Shown one piece after another: positions 57,901 through 64,000 of a DNA stretch of 64,000 nucleotides. Both the position numbers and the translations under genes were made by a program. Position 1 is the stretch's first letter. Each line of letters starts with the position of its first letter. The stretch is from positions 62,001 through 126,000 of the forward strand of contig NZ_RXHJ01000008.1 in the NCBI RefSeq assembly GCF_003955685.1, given 5' to 3'. Source of the DNA: Corynebacterium hylobatis (GTDB taxonomy: Bacteria > Actinomycetota > Actinomycetes > Mycobacteriales > Mycobacteriaceae). Below the pieces are notes generated by a model. That model saw only the letters and a list, made by a program, of their open reading frames with translations, made no database searches and was not told the origin of the DNA.

Positions 57901-58043
57901 GCGGTGCCGACACCGGCGGCGACGGCCGCGCGCAGGGTCTTCAACCAGTCGAATCCCTGGCCGGAGAAGGCCAGGGCGTACGGCTCGCGGTCGAAGCGGT
58001 TGATCAGTCGATCCGTCCCGAAGGAGGTGCTGTATTCGGTCAC
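48936..58043 (-). CDS. fas: Type I fatty acid synthase
   Basis: About 3,035 residues from the GTG at 58043; an ATG at 58079 (MHKVGNTGA) and one at 58133 are other options. Domain order follows bacterial FAS I: acetyltransferase (GHSQGK near 128), enoyl reductase barrel (about 430-800), dehydratase hotdog (HGMWTSAIGEL near 1214), malonyl/palmitoyl transferase (FAGHSVGEYNAL near 1400), carrier site (GSADSIETL near 1776), ketoreductase (VVTGASPNS near 2084) and ketosynthase with Cys in VAACATAAVS (near 2676), His in KHDTSTNAND and KSLTGHAKGG. It makes the C16-C18 acyl-CoAs for lipids and mycolates. AcpS is separate and adjacent. Confidence 0.96.
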   Translation of the reverse strand: MTEYSTSFGTDRLINRFDREPYALAFSGQGFDWLKTLRAAVAAGVGTAVTSLVDGASAKLAPVADELAGTRPHGFDPVTWARDEEGPAFDVATAAISVPGIFTSQLAVLESLDRQGLELDKAVTAVGHSQGKLASLLMAGRAESDDLLAIAQLIGAAMTRTARITGLIRQGELSPMVSVRGITREQLQLAIDKACAEVPEELRPAIGLRNTRDTYVLVGRPQDLAVVQELLGKFAARDTRAIENKERGGAPFDPRFDALSIQSAFHHPAMASAVEQTVTWAAKAGLDTDIAREAAELVLTAPVDFPAELNAAVEAGARWILEVGPDGGMLPLTRRILAGRGVGTLDVSGTDGQAELFDAGLAPELPRDWSEFAPRLEKVNGQVRLVTKFTEVTGYTPMTLPGMTPTTVDPAIVAAAANAGHWAELAGGGQVTETMLEENIARLHSLLKPGVNAQFNSMFLNPYLWRMQVEGKRLVPRARANGAPIDGIIITAGLPPHDEAVALVRELRDAHFPWVVFKPGAVKHIRQVLKIAADVPEIPVIVQVEGGKAGGHHSWEDLDELLIATYGELREHDNVILLVGGGIGTPERAAEYITGSWSQKYDLPAMPTDGILLGTATMATLESTASEAVKQALVDAPGSDEWAGAGRAQGGVASGRSQLGADLYEIENSFAKAGRLLDEVAGDDDAAVARREEIIAAINKTAKPYFGDVETMTYIEWLNRYLEISGPYKGEWVDVSWFNRFVEMVGRTEARLTDVDHGQFEARVDVDVDNPGAAVEKLAELYPYADRDLIHPADQAWFSKLLLNPGKPANFVPVIDGDVRRWWRSDSLWQAHDERYDADQVCIIPGTAAVAGITRANEPVADLLDRFNQASIDTLTAAGEQPVEVEKSVVERVLTASGTYWAGRHQASYIERLGDTDQWTIAEDGASAAHAATGARLAAEDAEHAVLTVPLAGSTAAGTTTDLNIRFTLPAEAPLSAVPQVTAADAEAAMAELTRVAAGGELAEVSAAGVAEWTTTLDAGHLADYDNVTAGYLPNNLTVENTAPDLLVGRAWPAVFAAVRSAVIPGTDSASVVEGMLSLVHLEHHLTMLAELPDVSAGPANLRVTATADEVADTDLGRLVVVRAELSVDGTPLAKLSERFAIRGRNGKTTARTNTSALPSVVDTPRSFRAFARVVAPESMHPFAVVSGDRNPIHVSDTAAGLAGLPGVIVHGMWTSAIGELVAGAGFTEDGVTTAPARVVEYTATMLAPVLPGQTIEFTVERSGVDNRPGHGEVRSVTATVNGNMVLTATAVTSAPSTFYGFPGQGIQSQGMGMDSRTSSAAAREVWDRADRHTRTRLGFSVLEIVQNNPTEVVVSGERFHHPDGVLFLTQFTQVAMATLGCAQIAEMREAGALNKRAWFAGHSVGEYNALAAYSGVLSLESVVEIVYRRGLTMHRLVERDAEGNSNYGLAALRPNKMGLSAANVFDYVQDLAERTGEFLEIVNYNIAGVQYAVAGTRAGLAALKADAEEKAPGQRAFIMIPGIDVPFHSSHLRDGVGDFREHLSSLIPEAINLDILVDRYIPNLVARPFELSREFVESITEVVSSPYIDEILADFDTAAADPQKLGRTLLIELLAWQFASPVRWIETQDLILRSQDNGGLGIERFVEVGVGSAPTLANMMGQTLRLPQYAGTPIEVLNVERDRPVVFSSDEITREVTEDVTETPAEETAPAAKSATAGPAPVSANAPTGATVPAATPAPVAAAGAGTPDDIEFTPADATGMLVAVWTKVRPDQMGSADSIETLVEGVSSRRNQLLLDLGVEFGLGAIDGAADAELDALKATVTKMAKGYKAFGPVLGDSVADALRRITGPTGKKPNYISERVTGTWQLGQGWADHVVAEVVIGAREGASLRGGDLATLSPAAPSNAGELDQLIDAAVQAVAARRGVAVGLPSAGGASGGVVDSAALGAFAEQVTGREGVLAETARTILAQLGISEVESQSVEEESDENAALFDLVSRELGSDWPRQVAPRFSADEAVLLDDRWASAREDLTRVALGELDAAELDLTGAGENVAKQAEYLGLTELAAQARNEETLRFAADVAVVTGASPNSIAAGVVAELLEGGATVVVTTSSLSHSRLGYYKELYARSARGTAAMWIVPANLSSYADLDAVIDWIGNEQTATVNGQKKVLKKALVPTLLFPFAAPRVMGSLLDAGPAAESQMRLLLWAVERLIAGLSAIGVDTQVGKRLHVVLPGSPNRGRFGGDGAYGEAKASLDALVTRWNAEQVWGERTSLVHAFIGWVRGTGLMGGNDPLVETIESKGVQTFSNEEMAELLVSQITADVRAEAAKTPVTVDFTGGLGESDVNISQLAAEAAAEAEQTGAEKQDIEEPRTLTALPTPYRRFEWTAPEFTGVTRKLDDMIVIVGAGELSPYGSARTRFDAELTGDLTAAGVIELAWTMGLIHRDGDAWYDAEDQEIAEEDIYGRFHDEVLGKVGVRRYHDDFFMVDNLAPELTTVYLDKDLSFSVASREEAKTFVDSEPDHTSAFFDEESGEWTVVRHTGSAVRVPRRTTMSRFVGGQIPEGFDPAVYGIPADMIDNLDRLALWNLVCTVDAFLSSGFTPAELLRDVHPARVSSTQGTGMGGVESMRSLYLDGLLAEPRANDILQEALPNVVAAHVMQSYVGGYGQMIHPVAACATAAVSVEEGYDKIALGKADFVVAGGLDDLSIEGITGFGDMAATADSTEMENKGIEHRFFSRANDRRRGGFIESEGGGTVLLARGSVAADLGLPVLGVVAFAESFADGAHTSIPAPGLGALGAARGGADSRLAYQLAEVGVSADEISIISKHDTSTNANDPNESDLHERIAASLGRADGNPLYVISQKSLTGHAKGGAAAFQMIGLTQVLRSGLLPANNSLDCVDPVLAQHQHLVWLRKPLDLSAKAPKAGLVTSLGFGHVSALVAVVHPGAFLEALRQERGQDAAAAWAKAATAREEAGLRRIVDAMYGGAPLYERPADRNLGGTGDVVKAREAAVLLDHDARLVDGVLRTGAEIRA

Positions 58044-58570
58044 GTGAGAACTCGCTCCTGTGTTTCCTACTTTGTGCATGGCGAAACTGAGGACACAGGT
58101 GTGCCCACAAGTTTTGAAAGCCAAATATGCCATAGAAACCTGAGGAAAGCGTCATCTTTGAGGCGGGTGTCGGAACGGGACGCCCTCCTGCGGGACCAGA
58201 ATGGGCTACGCTCGGGTAGGTTGCTAAACCTCGTCTCCCCCGCAAAACCATGTCTGGTCTGCGAGGGGGCGGTTTCACTCCCCACCTCCCACCGTCATAA
58301 AAGTGGGCGCTTATGTGATTCTCACTACAGGACGCGTTTGTCGAGATGATGGACACAGCCCCGGGGACGACAGTGCGGCGCTGGGGCTGCACGGCTGGGA
58401 TGGGCCACCGATTTCGCATCCTCGACCAACGGCTGCGCCCTATCCTCCACCGCGGAGGCCGCCTGCTGGCCGGCGGCGGATGGTACCCGGCGCCTCACGG
58501 ACCGCCTCCCCCACCCCAGAAAAGGCGGGAAGGGCCTCCCACCGCCAGCGATGGAAAGCCCTGAAAAGTG
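58044..58570. other. Promoter region of fas; otherwise no gene seen
   Basis: About 525 bp separate fas from tRNA-Leu. The part nearest fas must hold its promoter and probably a regulator site (FasR-like in Corynebacterium), but I see no certain motif. No coding signal is convincing. Confidence 0.4.
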
Positions 58571-58652
58571 TGCGCCCGGGGGGAATCGAACCCCCACGTC
58601 CTAGGACACTGGAACCTAAATCCAGCGCGTCTGCCAGTTCCGCCACGGGCGC
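58571..58652 (-). tRNA. tRNA-Leu (TAG)
   Basis: Acceptor GCGCCCG/CGGGCGC on the minus strand, anticodon stem CTGGA/TCCAG enclosing TTTAGGT with anticodon TAG, and a long variable arm as expected for leucine. Confidence 0.94.
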
Positions 58653-58739
58653 CTGCCGGACAATGATACCCACACGTGCAGCCTGGGCAGAAATGACCGA
58701 ACTCCACCTTTTGGTGGATGCGGGGTAATCTAGATGGCT

Positions 58740-59174
58740 GTGAGCGACAACAATGGACAACGACGACAGCAGAAGAAGGTGCGCGCGTCGCACATCATCT
58801 TCCTCGCGATCGCCGTGGCCGGGACCCTGGCGCTGGCCTGGTGGCAGTGGACCCGCTTCCAGGCCGGGTCGGGTACGTTCCAGAACCTCGGCTACGCCCT
58901 GCAGTGGCCCCTGTTCGGCCTCTTCTTCATCTTCGCCTACCGCAAGTACATGCAGTACGAGAACGAGATGATCGAGGCCGCCAACAACGCCGAGGACCCC
59001 GACTTCCTGTACGAGGCCGACGCGAAACTGTTCGAGGACCAGGTGACCGAGATCAACGAGGACTTCCTGCCCGAACGCCCGACCATCGACGTCGACACCT
59101 TCAACGAGCTGAACACGCCCCGGCGGGGGCGTCGACAAGCAGACACTGACCTGACTGGAGACAGCGACACATGA
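58740..59174 (+). CDS. Small two-helix membrane protein, actinobacterial
   Basis: About 144 residues with two membrane helices (around 18-36 and 50-66) and an acidic C-terminal tail. TAATCT (58726-58731) ends eight bases before the GTG at 58740, so I chose it; an ATG at 58734 is also in frame. Overlaps the DUF3817 gene by four bases. Function unknown. Confidence 0.75.
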   Translation: MSDNNGQRRQQKKVRASHIIFLAIAVAGTLALAWWQWTRFQAGSGTFQNLGYALQWPLFGLFFIFAYRKYMQYENEMIEAANNAEDPDFLYEADAKLFEDQVTEINEDFLPERPTIDVDTFNELNTPRRGRRQADTDLTGDSDT

Positions 59175-59533
59175 CCACCACCTCGACCGCCCCGAAGATC
59201 CACCCCGAACGCCAGAAGCGGGTGCAGTCCGCGCTGAGCATCTTCTCGGTCTCAGCGTGGATCACCGGCGTGTTCCTCATCCTGCTGGTCATCCGCATGG
59301 TGATGGAGTACGTGCTCAACATGGCGATGCCCACCTGGTCCACCTGGGTGGCAATCCTCCACGGCTGGGCCTACATGATCTACCTGCTGGCCACCCTCAA
59401 CCTCGGCCTGAAGGCCCGCTGGAAGCCCGCCGTGTGGTTCACCACCGCCATCTCCGGCGTCGTACCCTTCCTCTCCTTCATCGTCGAGGCGAACCGACGC
59501 CGCGAGGTGAAGGAGAAGTTCCGCCTGGTCTGA
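59171..59533 (+). CDS. DUF3817 membrane protein
   Basis: The 120-residue protein has three membrane helices and the DUF3817 pattern IFSVSAWITGVFLILLVIRM followed by HGWAYMIYLL. Co-translated with the upstream two-helix protein. Function unknown; common next to other actinobacterial membrane proteins. Confidence 0.85.
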   Translation: MTTTSTAPKIHPERQKRVQSALSIFSVSAWITGVFLILLVIRMVMEYVLNMAMPTWSTWVAILHGWAYMIYLLATLNLGLKARWKPAVWFTTAISGVVPFLSFIVEANRRREVKEKFRLV

Positions 59534-59546
59534 CGGGTTGACGCAG

Positions 59547-59587
59547 AAAGGGGCGCAGTTCAGTGCTTGGAACTGCGCCCCTTTTTT
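59547..59587. terminator. Bidirectional terminator
   Basis: 15-bp perfect stem (59547-59561 with 59570-59584) with A-run and T-run on the two sides, between convergent DUF3817 and purU genes. Confidence 0.9.
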
Positions 59588-59596
59588 CTGTGCAGG

Positions 59597-60514
59597 TCAG
59601 TCGAAGACCACCGTGCGGTTGCCGTAGACCAGCACCCGGTCCTCCAGGTGCCAGCGCAGACCGCGGGCGAGGACGTTCTTCTCCGCGTCCCGACCCAGGC
59701 GCTGCATCTCCTCCGGAGTGTCCTTGTGCGTCACCCGGATGACATCCTGCTCGATGATGGGGCCGTCATCCAGGTCCGAGGTGGCAAAATGACACGTCGC
59801 ACCGATGAGCTTCACGCCACGCTGATGCGCCTGATGGTAGGGGCGCGCCCCCATGAAAGACGGCAGGAAGCTGTGGTGGATGTTGAGCACCTTTCCGGAC
59901 CACATCTCGCAGAAATCCGGCGGCAGGATCTGCATGAACCGGGCCAGGACGATGGCGTCGGGAGTGTAGGAGTTCACGATCTCCCCGACCTCCTCGAAGG
60001 CCCTCCGCTTGCCGACGGCGTCCTTCGGGAACGGCACATGATAGAACGGCACCCCGTGGTTGTCCGCAATATAGGAGAGGTTGTCGTGGTTACCCACCAC
60101 GGCCACGACCTCCATCGGATAGTCATTCTCCGCCACCCGTCCGAGCAGGTCATGCAGGCAGTGCCCCTCCCGGGAGACCAGGATGACGACCTTCTTCAGC
60201 TCCGCGGTGTCCCACAGGCGCCACTGCGCCTTCGGACCGAATTCCTCCGCCACGGGGGCGAATGCCTCCCGCAGCTCCTCAATGTCCATGTCCACCGAAT
60301 CCGCACGGATGGCCTGCCGGGTGAAAAACCAGTTGTTCTCCGGATCCGTGAAATAGGCGGCTTCCGTGATCCAACCACCCTTCTCCGCGAGGAAGGTGGA
60401 CAGGCGGGCCACGATGCCGGTGCCGTCAGGGCAGCCGAGAGTGAGAACGTACTGGCGCTCCGTGGTCAGCCCACTCGGGCGATTCCGGGGATCGTCGATG
60501 TTGTGCGGGGTCAT
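59597..60514 (-). CDS. purU: Formyltetrahydrofolate deformylase
   Basis: The 305-residue enzyme has an N-terminal ACT-like domain (YVLTLGCPDGTGIVARLSTF) and a formyltransferase fold with LNIHHSFLPSFMGARPYHQA and ATCHFATSDLDDGPIIEQD (catalytic Asn-His-Asp set). It releases formate from 10-formyl-THF to balance one-carbon units. Confidence 0.95.
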   Translation of the reverse strand: MTPHNIDDPRNRPSGLTTERQYVLTLGCPDGTGIVARLSTFLAEKGGWITEAAYFTDPENNWFFTRQAIRADSVDMDIEELREAFAPVAEEFGPKAQWRLWDTAELKKVVILVSREGHCLHDLLGRVAENDYPMEVVAVVGNHDNLSYIADNHGVPFYHVPFPKDAVGKRRAFEEVGEIVNSYTPDAIVLARFMQILPPDFCEMWSGKVLNIHHSFLPSFMGARPYHQAHQRGVKLIGATCHFATSDLDDGPIIEQDVIRVTHKDTPEEMQRLGRDAEKNVLARGLRWHLEDRVLVYGNRTVVFD

Positions 60515-60690
60515 TTCTGGAAGCCTAGCCGACGCGGGTGGGGGCCTCAGAGCCGAGGTTAGGGCCTGTCGGCCGACAGGTGTTCCTACTGTTCGGGGGT
60601 GATCGAACGGGCGTTTGCCAGTTGGGCCTTGACGCCTGCAGTGAGAGCACTACTGTCGAATATGAAAGCGAACAGACTGGGGGGATAAAC

Positions 60691-62154
60691 GTGGACGTGG
60701 ACCACCTCGCCACACTCATCAGACGAATCAACAGCAGCTACCTGGAACTCTCCGCCCTCATGACCGACCCTGCCGGAATGGATTTCGACCGGATCCGGCC
60801 CGAATTTGAACGCCTCGAGGAGGCGGCTGCCCACAGGGGCTATATTGATGCTGCCTTCGCCTACGCCGCCGACCGTGCCGGGGCGGGGAAGTATGTCGGT
60901 GCGGTGCATTCTCTTGAGTATCTGATGCGCGCGCTGGGACTGTCGCGTTCGGAGGCCCGCTCCCGCCTCCAACGCGGGGAGGCGTTGTTCGCCCCACCCA
61001 AGCCCCCACCGCCGGAGCCGGAGGGACCGGCCCGGGATGAGGCCGAGGAACAGCGTCGGCGCGAGGCCGAGGCTGAGCGTCTGCGCCGCCAGGAGGAGGC
61101 CCAGCGCCAGGCCCGTGACGCCGCCCGCGAGGCGGCCTCCGCAGAGAAACAGGCGATGATCTCCCGCGAGCTGGAGCACCTCAACGCCCACTCCGAACCC
61201 AGCTACCAGCAGCTGCTCGCCCTGGCCCTGGCCGAGGCGCAGCACCGTGGGCTGGAGGATCTGCGCATCTGGCTGCGCGGGCGCATCCGGGAGGCCAACC
61301 GGCGCGGGCGGACCCCGCAGAGCAGGAAGGATCCTTTCGCCGCGGCCCGCAAACGCCGGCTGAGTATCGGGGCGCAGGATGCGGATGGTGGTGCGCAGGT
61401 GTCGATGTACCTCGATGCCGCCGGCCTGGCCATGCTCCAGGCCGCTCTGACCCCGGGGCGGCGTCCCGGGGTCAATGCCTCGGTGCCGGCGGAGGAGGAT
61501 GCCCGTCCCATGGCCGTACGTCTGGTGGATCAGCTCATGGCTGTCGTGGCGGCCTACCTGGCCGCAGACTCGGCCCACACCCGCCAGGGGGTGGGTTCGG
61601 TGGCGGTGTCGATGACGGCGGCTGAACTGGAGGGGGTGGCGGGTGGGGACCGGTTCCCGAGCAGTACCGGTCATCTGCTCGGCCCGGCCGATATCCTGCG
61701 CCTGGGGGCGGCGCGGTATGACCTGGGGGTGCTCCACGATGACCGGGGTGCGGTGCTGGACCTGGGGCGCACGCAGCGGTCAGCGAGTCTGGCTCAGCGG
61801 TTGGCGTTGTTCGCCCGGGAGTTGTGCTGCACCCGACCCGGGTGCACGGTGGGGGTGGGGGAGGCGGATATCCATCACATCCGGTCGTGGTTGGCCGGGG
61901 GTGGCACCGACATCGAGAATCTGACCGTTCTGTGCCGCAGTCATCACAGTGCCAACCGTGATCAGCGTGATGGTGCCGGGGGGTTGGGTCATATGGACAC
62001 AGATCCCGGGTCCGGGCGGGTGGGGTGGTGCCCACCCGACGGTGGGCTACTGCAGTTCAATGACACTGAATTCCAGCAGCACTCCGCCGGAGCGAAGATA
62101 CGGCGCCAAAGCGGAAAGGAGGATCCGGTCAGCGGGCGGCCAGGTGGCGGATGA
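60691..62154 (+). CDS. DUF222/HNH endonuclease domain protein (13E12 type)
   Basis: About 487 residues from the GTG at 60691, with GGGGG upstream. The DUF222 region (about 5-330) contains an Arg/Glu-rich helix (about 110-165) and the C-terminal HNH motif is seen in CTRPGCTVGVGEADIHHIRS followed by ENLTVLCRSHH. Such proteins are found in many copies in actinobacteria (13E12 repeat family). Its 3' end overlaps rdgB by 26 bp on the other strand. Confidence 0.87.
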   Translation: MDVDHLATLIRRINSSYLELSALMTDPAGMDFDRIRPEFERLEEAAAHRGYIDAAFAYAADRAGAGKYVGAVHSLEYLMRALGLSRSEARSRLQRGEALFAPPKPPPPEPEGPARDEAEEQRRREAEAERLRRQEEAQRQARDAAREAASAEKQAMISRELEHLNAHSEPSYQQLLALALAEAQHRGLEDLRIWLRGRIREANRRGRTPQSRKDPFAAARKRRLSIGAQDADGGAQVSMYLDAAGLAMLQAALTPGRRPGVNASVPAEEDARPMAVRLVDQLMAVVAAYLAADSAHTRQGVGSVAVSMTAAELEGVAGGDRFPSSTGHLLGPADILRLGAARYDLGVLHDDRGAVLDLGRTQRSASLAQRLALFARELCCTRPGCTVGVGEADIHHIRSWLAGGGTDIENLTVLCRSHHSANRDQRDGAGGLGHMDTDPGSGRVGWCPPDGGLLQFNDTEFQQHSAGAKIRRQSGKEDPVSGRPGGG

Positions 62155-62743
62155 CCTCCACCAGCTGCGCCAGCGCCTTGCCGCGGTGTGACAGGGAGTT
62201 CTTCTCCTCCGGTGTCAGCTGTGCGGAGGAACGCCCCGCTGCGATCTCATCGGCGGGCAGGAAGAGGGGGTCATAGCCGAAGCCGTTCTCCCCCACCGGC
62301 TCGCGCAGCAGGGTGCCCTCCCACCGGCCCTCGGCGACATGTTCCTCCCCCTCCGGGGTGACCAGTGCGCACACCGAGACGAAAGCGCAGGCACGCCGCC
62401 CGTCGGGAACATGTGCCATCTGCCCGAGCAGAAGGGCGTTGTTAGCCTCGTCATCACCGTGGCGGCCCGACCACCGGGCAGAGAGGACGCCGGGCATGCC
62501 GTTGAGTTCCTCCACCGACAGACCCGAGTCATCGGCGATGCACACCAGGCCGGTGGCCCGTGCACCCGCGCGGGCCTTGATCAGCGCGTTGTCGGCGAAG
62601 GTACGGCCGTCCTCGACAGGTTCCCCGTAGGCCGGGGCCTGGCTGAGGGGGAGCAGCTCGATACCGGCGACATCGGCCCCGGCAAGGATGCGCTCCAGCT
62701 CGCCGAGTTTCTTGGCGTTGTTCGAGGCGACGAGGATCTGCAT
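62129..62743 (-). CDS. rdgB: dITP/XTP pyrophosphatase
   Basis: The 204-residue Ham1-type enzyme has VASNNAKKLGELERIL at the N-terminus, DDSGLSVEELNGMPGV and GFGYDPLFLP. It removes deaminated purine nucleotides. It overlaps the rph stop by one base; rph-rdgB is a conserved pair. Confidence 0.95.
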   Translation of the reverse strand: MQILVASNNAKKLGELERILAGADVAGIELLPLSQAPAYGEPVEDGRTFADNALIKARAGARATGLVCIADDSGLSVEELNGMPGVLSARWSGRHGDDEANNALLLGQMAHVPDGRRACAFVSVCALVTPEGEEHVAEGRWEGTLLREPVGENGFGYDPLFLPADEIAAGRSSAQLTPEEKNSLSHRGKALAQLVEVIRHLAAR

Positions 62744-63474
62744 CAGATCCCCAGGGCGGCGCGCTGGGCGGCGATGAGCTCATGGCAGCCCTTCTCCGCG
62801 GAGTCCAGCATGAGGCCGAGCTGTTCCCTGCTGAAGTCACCGTTCTCACCGGTGCCCTGGATCTCCACGAAGTTGCCCCTCTCCGTCATGACGACGTTGA
62901 GGTCGACCTCTGCGCGGGAGTCCTCCTCGTAGGGCAGGTCTAGGCAGACGTTGCCGTCGACCAGGCCGACGGAGACGGCGGCGACTGGCGGGAGGAGCGG
63001 CTCGCCGGGGACCACGCCCTCCGCCTTCAGGACGGCGATGGCGTCGGCCAGGGCGACGTAGGCGCCGGTGATGGAGGCGGTACGGGTGCCGCCGTCGGCC
63101 TGCAGGACGTCGCAGTCGATGTTGATGGTGTTCTCGCCGAGCTGGCTGAGGTCGACGGCGGCGCGCAGGGAGCGGCCGATGAGGCGGGAGATCTCGTGGG
63201 TGCGGCCCTTGACCTTGCCGCGCATGGATTCGCGCGGCATACGGTCGTGGGTGGCTGCGGGCAGCATGGCGTATTCGGCGGTGAGCCAACCTTCGCCGGA
63301 GTCGCGCTTGAAGCGGGGGACGCCGTGTTCGACGCTGGCAGTGCACATGACCCGGGTGTTGCCGAACTCCACGAGGACGGAGCCGGCGGGGTTGGAGGTG
63401 AAACCGCGGGTGATGCGGACGGTACGCAGCTGGTCGAGGGCGCGGCCGTCGGCACGCTGGAAGTCAGAAGTCAT
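62743..63474 (-). CDS. rph: Ribonuclease PH
   Basis: The 243-residue phosphorolytic exonuclease has [39 protein letters not shown] and [20 protein letters not shown]. It trims tRNA 3' ends. Operon: MBL hydrolase, rph, rdgB. Confidence 0.96.
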   Translation of the reverse strand: MTSDFQRADGRALDQLRTVRITRGFTSNPAGSVLVEFGNTRVMCTASVEHGVPRFKRDSGEGWLTAEYAMLPAATHDRMPRESMRGKVKGRTHEISRLIGRSLRAAVDLSQLGENTINIDCDVLQADGGTRTASITGAYVALADAIAVLKAEGVVPGEPLLPPVAAVSVGLVDGNVCLDLPYEEDSRAEVDLNVVMTERGNFVEIQGTGENGDFSREQLGLMLDSAEKGCHELIAAQRAALGI

Positions 63475-63498
63475 GTCCTACAGGCTACCTGCGGACCC

Positions 63499-64000
63499 TC
63501 AGACCTCCAGGACGAGTCCCTGGCTGCCGATCTCGATGGGGCCGTCGAACTCGGAGCGGGCGGCTTCGAGGGTGGCGTCGACATCACCCCACGGCGGGAT
63601 GTGCACGAGGACGAGCTTCTTCACCCCGGCCAGGCGGGCCGCTCGGCCGGCCTGGTGGCCGGTGAGGTGCATGCTGGGCGGGAAGTCCTCGCCGCCGCAC
63701 CAGGTGGCCTCGCAGAGGAAGAGGTCGGCACCGCGGGCGCATTCGATGAGCTCGTCGGTCCAGCCGGTGTCCCCGGAGTAGGCGAGGGTCCTGCCGGAGG
63801 TGTGTTCGGTGAGCCGCAGGCTGTATGACTCGACGGGGTGCACCGCTTCAAAGGGTTCGATGGAGATTCGGTCGAGGATGTGTTGCTCGCCGATCTGCCA
63901 GGGGGCGAAGGCGAAGGTGTCGGACATGTCGTCGATCTCACCGGGGCCGTCGGCGGAGAGCCGGCCCAGGTGGGTGAGCGTCTTGGAGGGTCCGAAGCAC
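63499..64000 (-). CDS. MBL-fold metallo-hydrolase, N-terminus beyond window
   Basis: The C-terminal 166 residues are visible, ending at 63499. ESYSLRLTE, LAYSGDTGWTDELIE (metal-binding Asp) and SMHLTGHQAGRAARLAGVK followed by HIPPW match RNase Z-like metallo-beta-lactamase enzymes. The HXHXDH motif is expected past the end of the window. It lies 24 bp upstream of rph. Confidence 0.88.
   Translation of the reverse strand, partial: CFGPSKTLTHLGRLSADGPGEIDDMSDTFAFAPWQIGEQHILDRISIEPFEAVHPVESYSLRLTEHTSGRTLAYSGDTGWTDELIECARGADLFLCEATWCGGEDFPPSMHLTGHQAGRAARLAGVKKLVLVHIPPWGDVDATLEAARSEFDGPIEIGSQGLVLEV

Noticed and set aside
48837..58349. Open frame of 3,170 codons on the plus strand opposite fas
   Set aside because: It is a mirror of the high-G+C codon bias of fas on the other strand; composition is Gly/Val/Asp/Gln-rich with no domain, and fas has clear catalytic motifs.

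Overview
The window reads as chromosomal DNA of a high-G+C actinobacterium, most probably a Corynebacterium. The evidence is a single-chain type I fatty acid synthase of about 3,000 residues next to acpS, a cmrA-like mycolate reductase paired with orn, a one-cysteine [13 protein letters not shown] arsenate reductase, an ArsR with cysteines at 15, 16 and 55 as in C. glutamicum ArsR, and many genes whose start codon lies 6-7 nt after a TANNNT -10 box (leaderless transcripts). Species cannot be fixed from the sequence alone.

Layout. 1-6.4 kb: a core thioesterase pair, then accessory genes: an arsenic cluster (arsC-acr3 / arsR-arsO), a TetR repressor divergent from a membrane transporter with two matching operators, and a decayed CYP102-type P450. 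6.4-13 kb: ettA, a second ssb, a CopD-CtaG fusion, an MFS carrier, an SDR and tRNA-Arg. 13.5-19.8 kb: a catabolic unit (2-hydroxycarboxylate carrier, HMG-CoA-lyase-like enzyme, family III CoA transferase, ThDP enzyme, IclR) that looks like uptake, CoA activation and cleavage of a hydroxy acid.

19.9-32.4 kb: a complete type I-E CRISPR-Cas locus. The array has 53 repeats, is read on the minus strand, and has its leader against cas2. The operon cas3-casA-casB-cas7e-cas5e-cas6e-cas1-cas2 is also on the minus strand. Upstream of cas3 are two degenerate repeats around a 21-nt pseudo-spacer, with their own promoter-like boxes. The pseudo-spacer matches the DNA between the -10 and -35 boxes of the cas3 promoter, with mismatches falling at positions 6 and 12, next to a 5'-AAC PAM-like triplet. 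This looks like a crRNA-like RNA that turns Cascade into a repressor of its own operon (CreR-like), and is the main discovery candidate here.

32.4-48.4 kb: cmrA-orn, tRNA-His, a TPP riboswitch upstream of an SDR and a flavin monooxygenase, an L,D-transpeptidase lipoprotein, tRNA-Lys, glutaminase-STAS divergent from pncA, sixA, bcp, and a desaturase-ferredoxin-AI-2E operon. 48.4-64 kb: acpS, fas, tRNA-Leu, small membrane proteins, purU, an HNH/DUF222 protein, rdgB, rph and a metallo-hydrolase that runs off the end.
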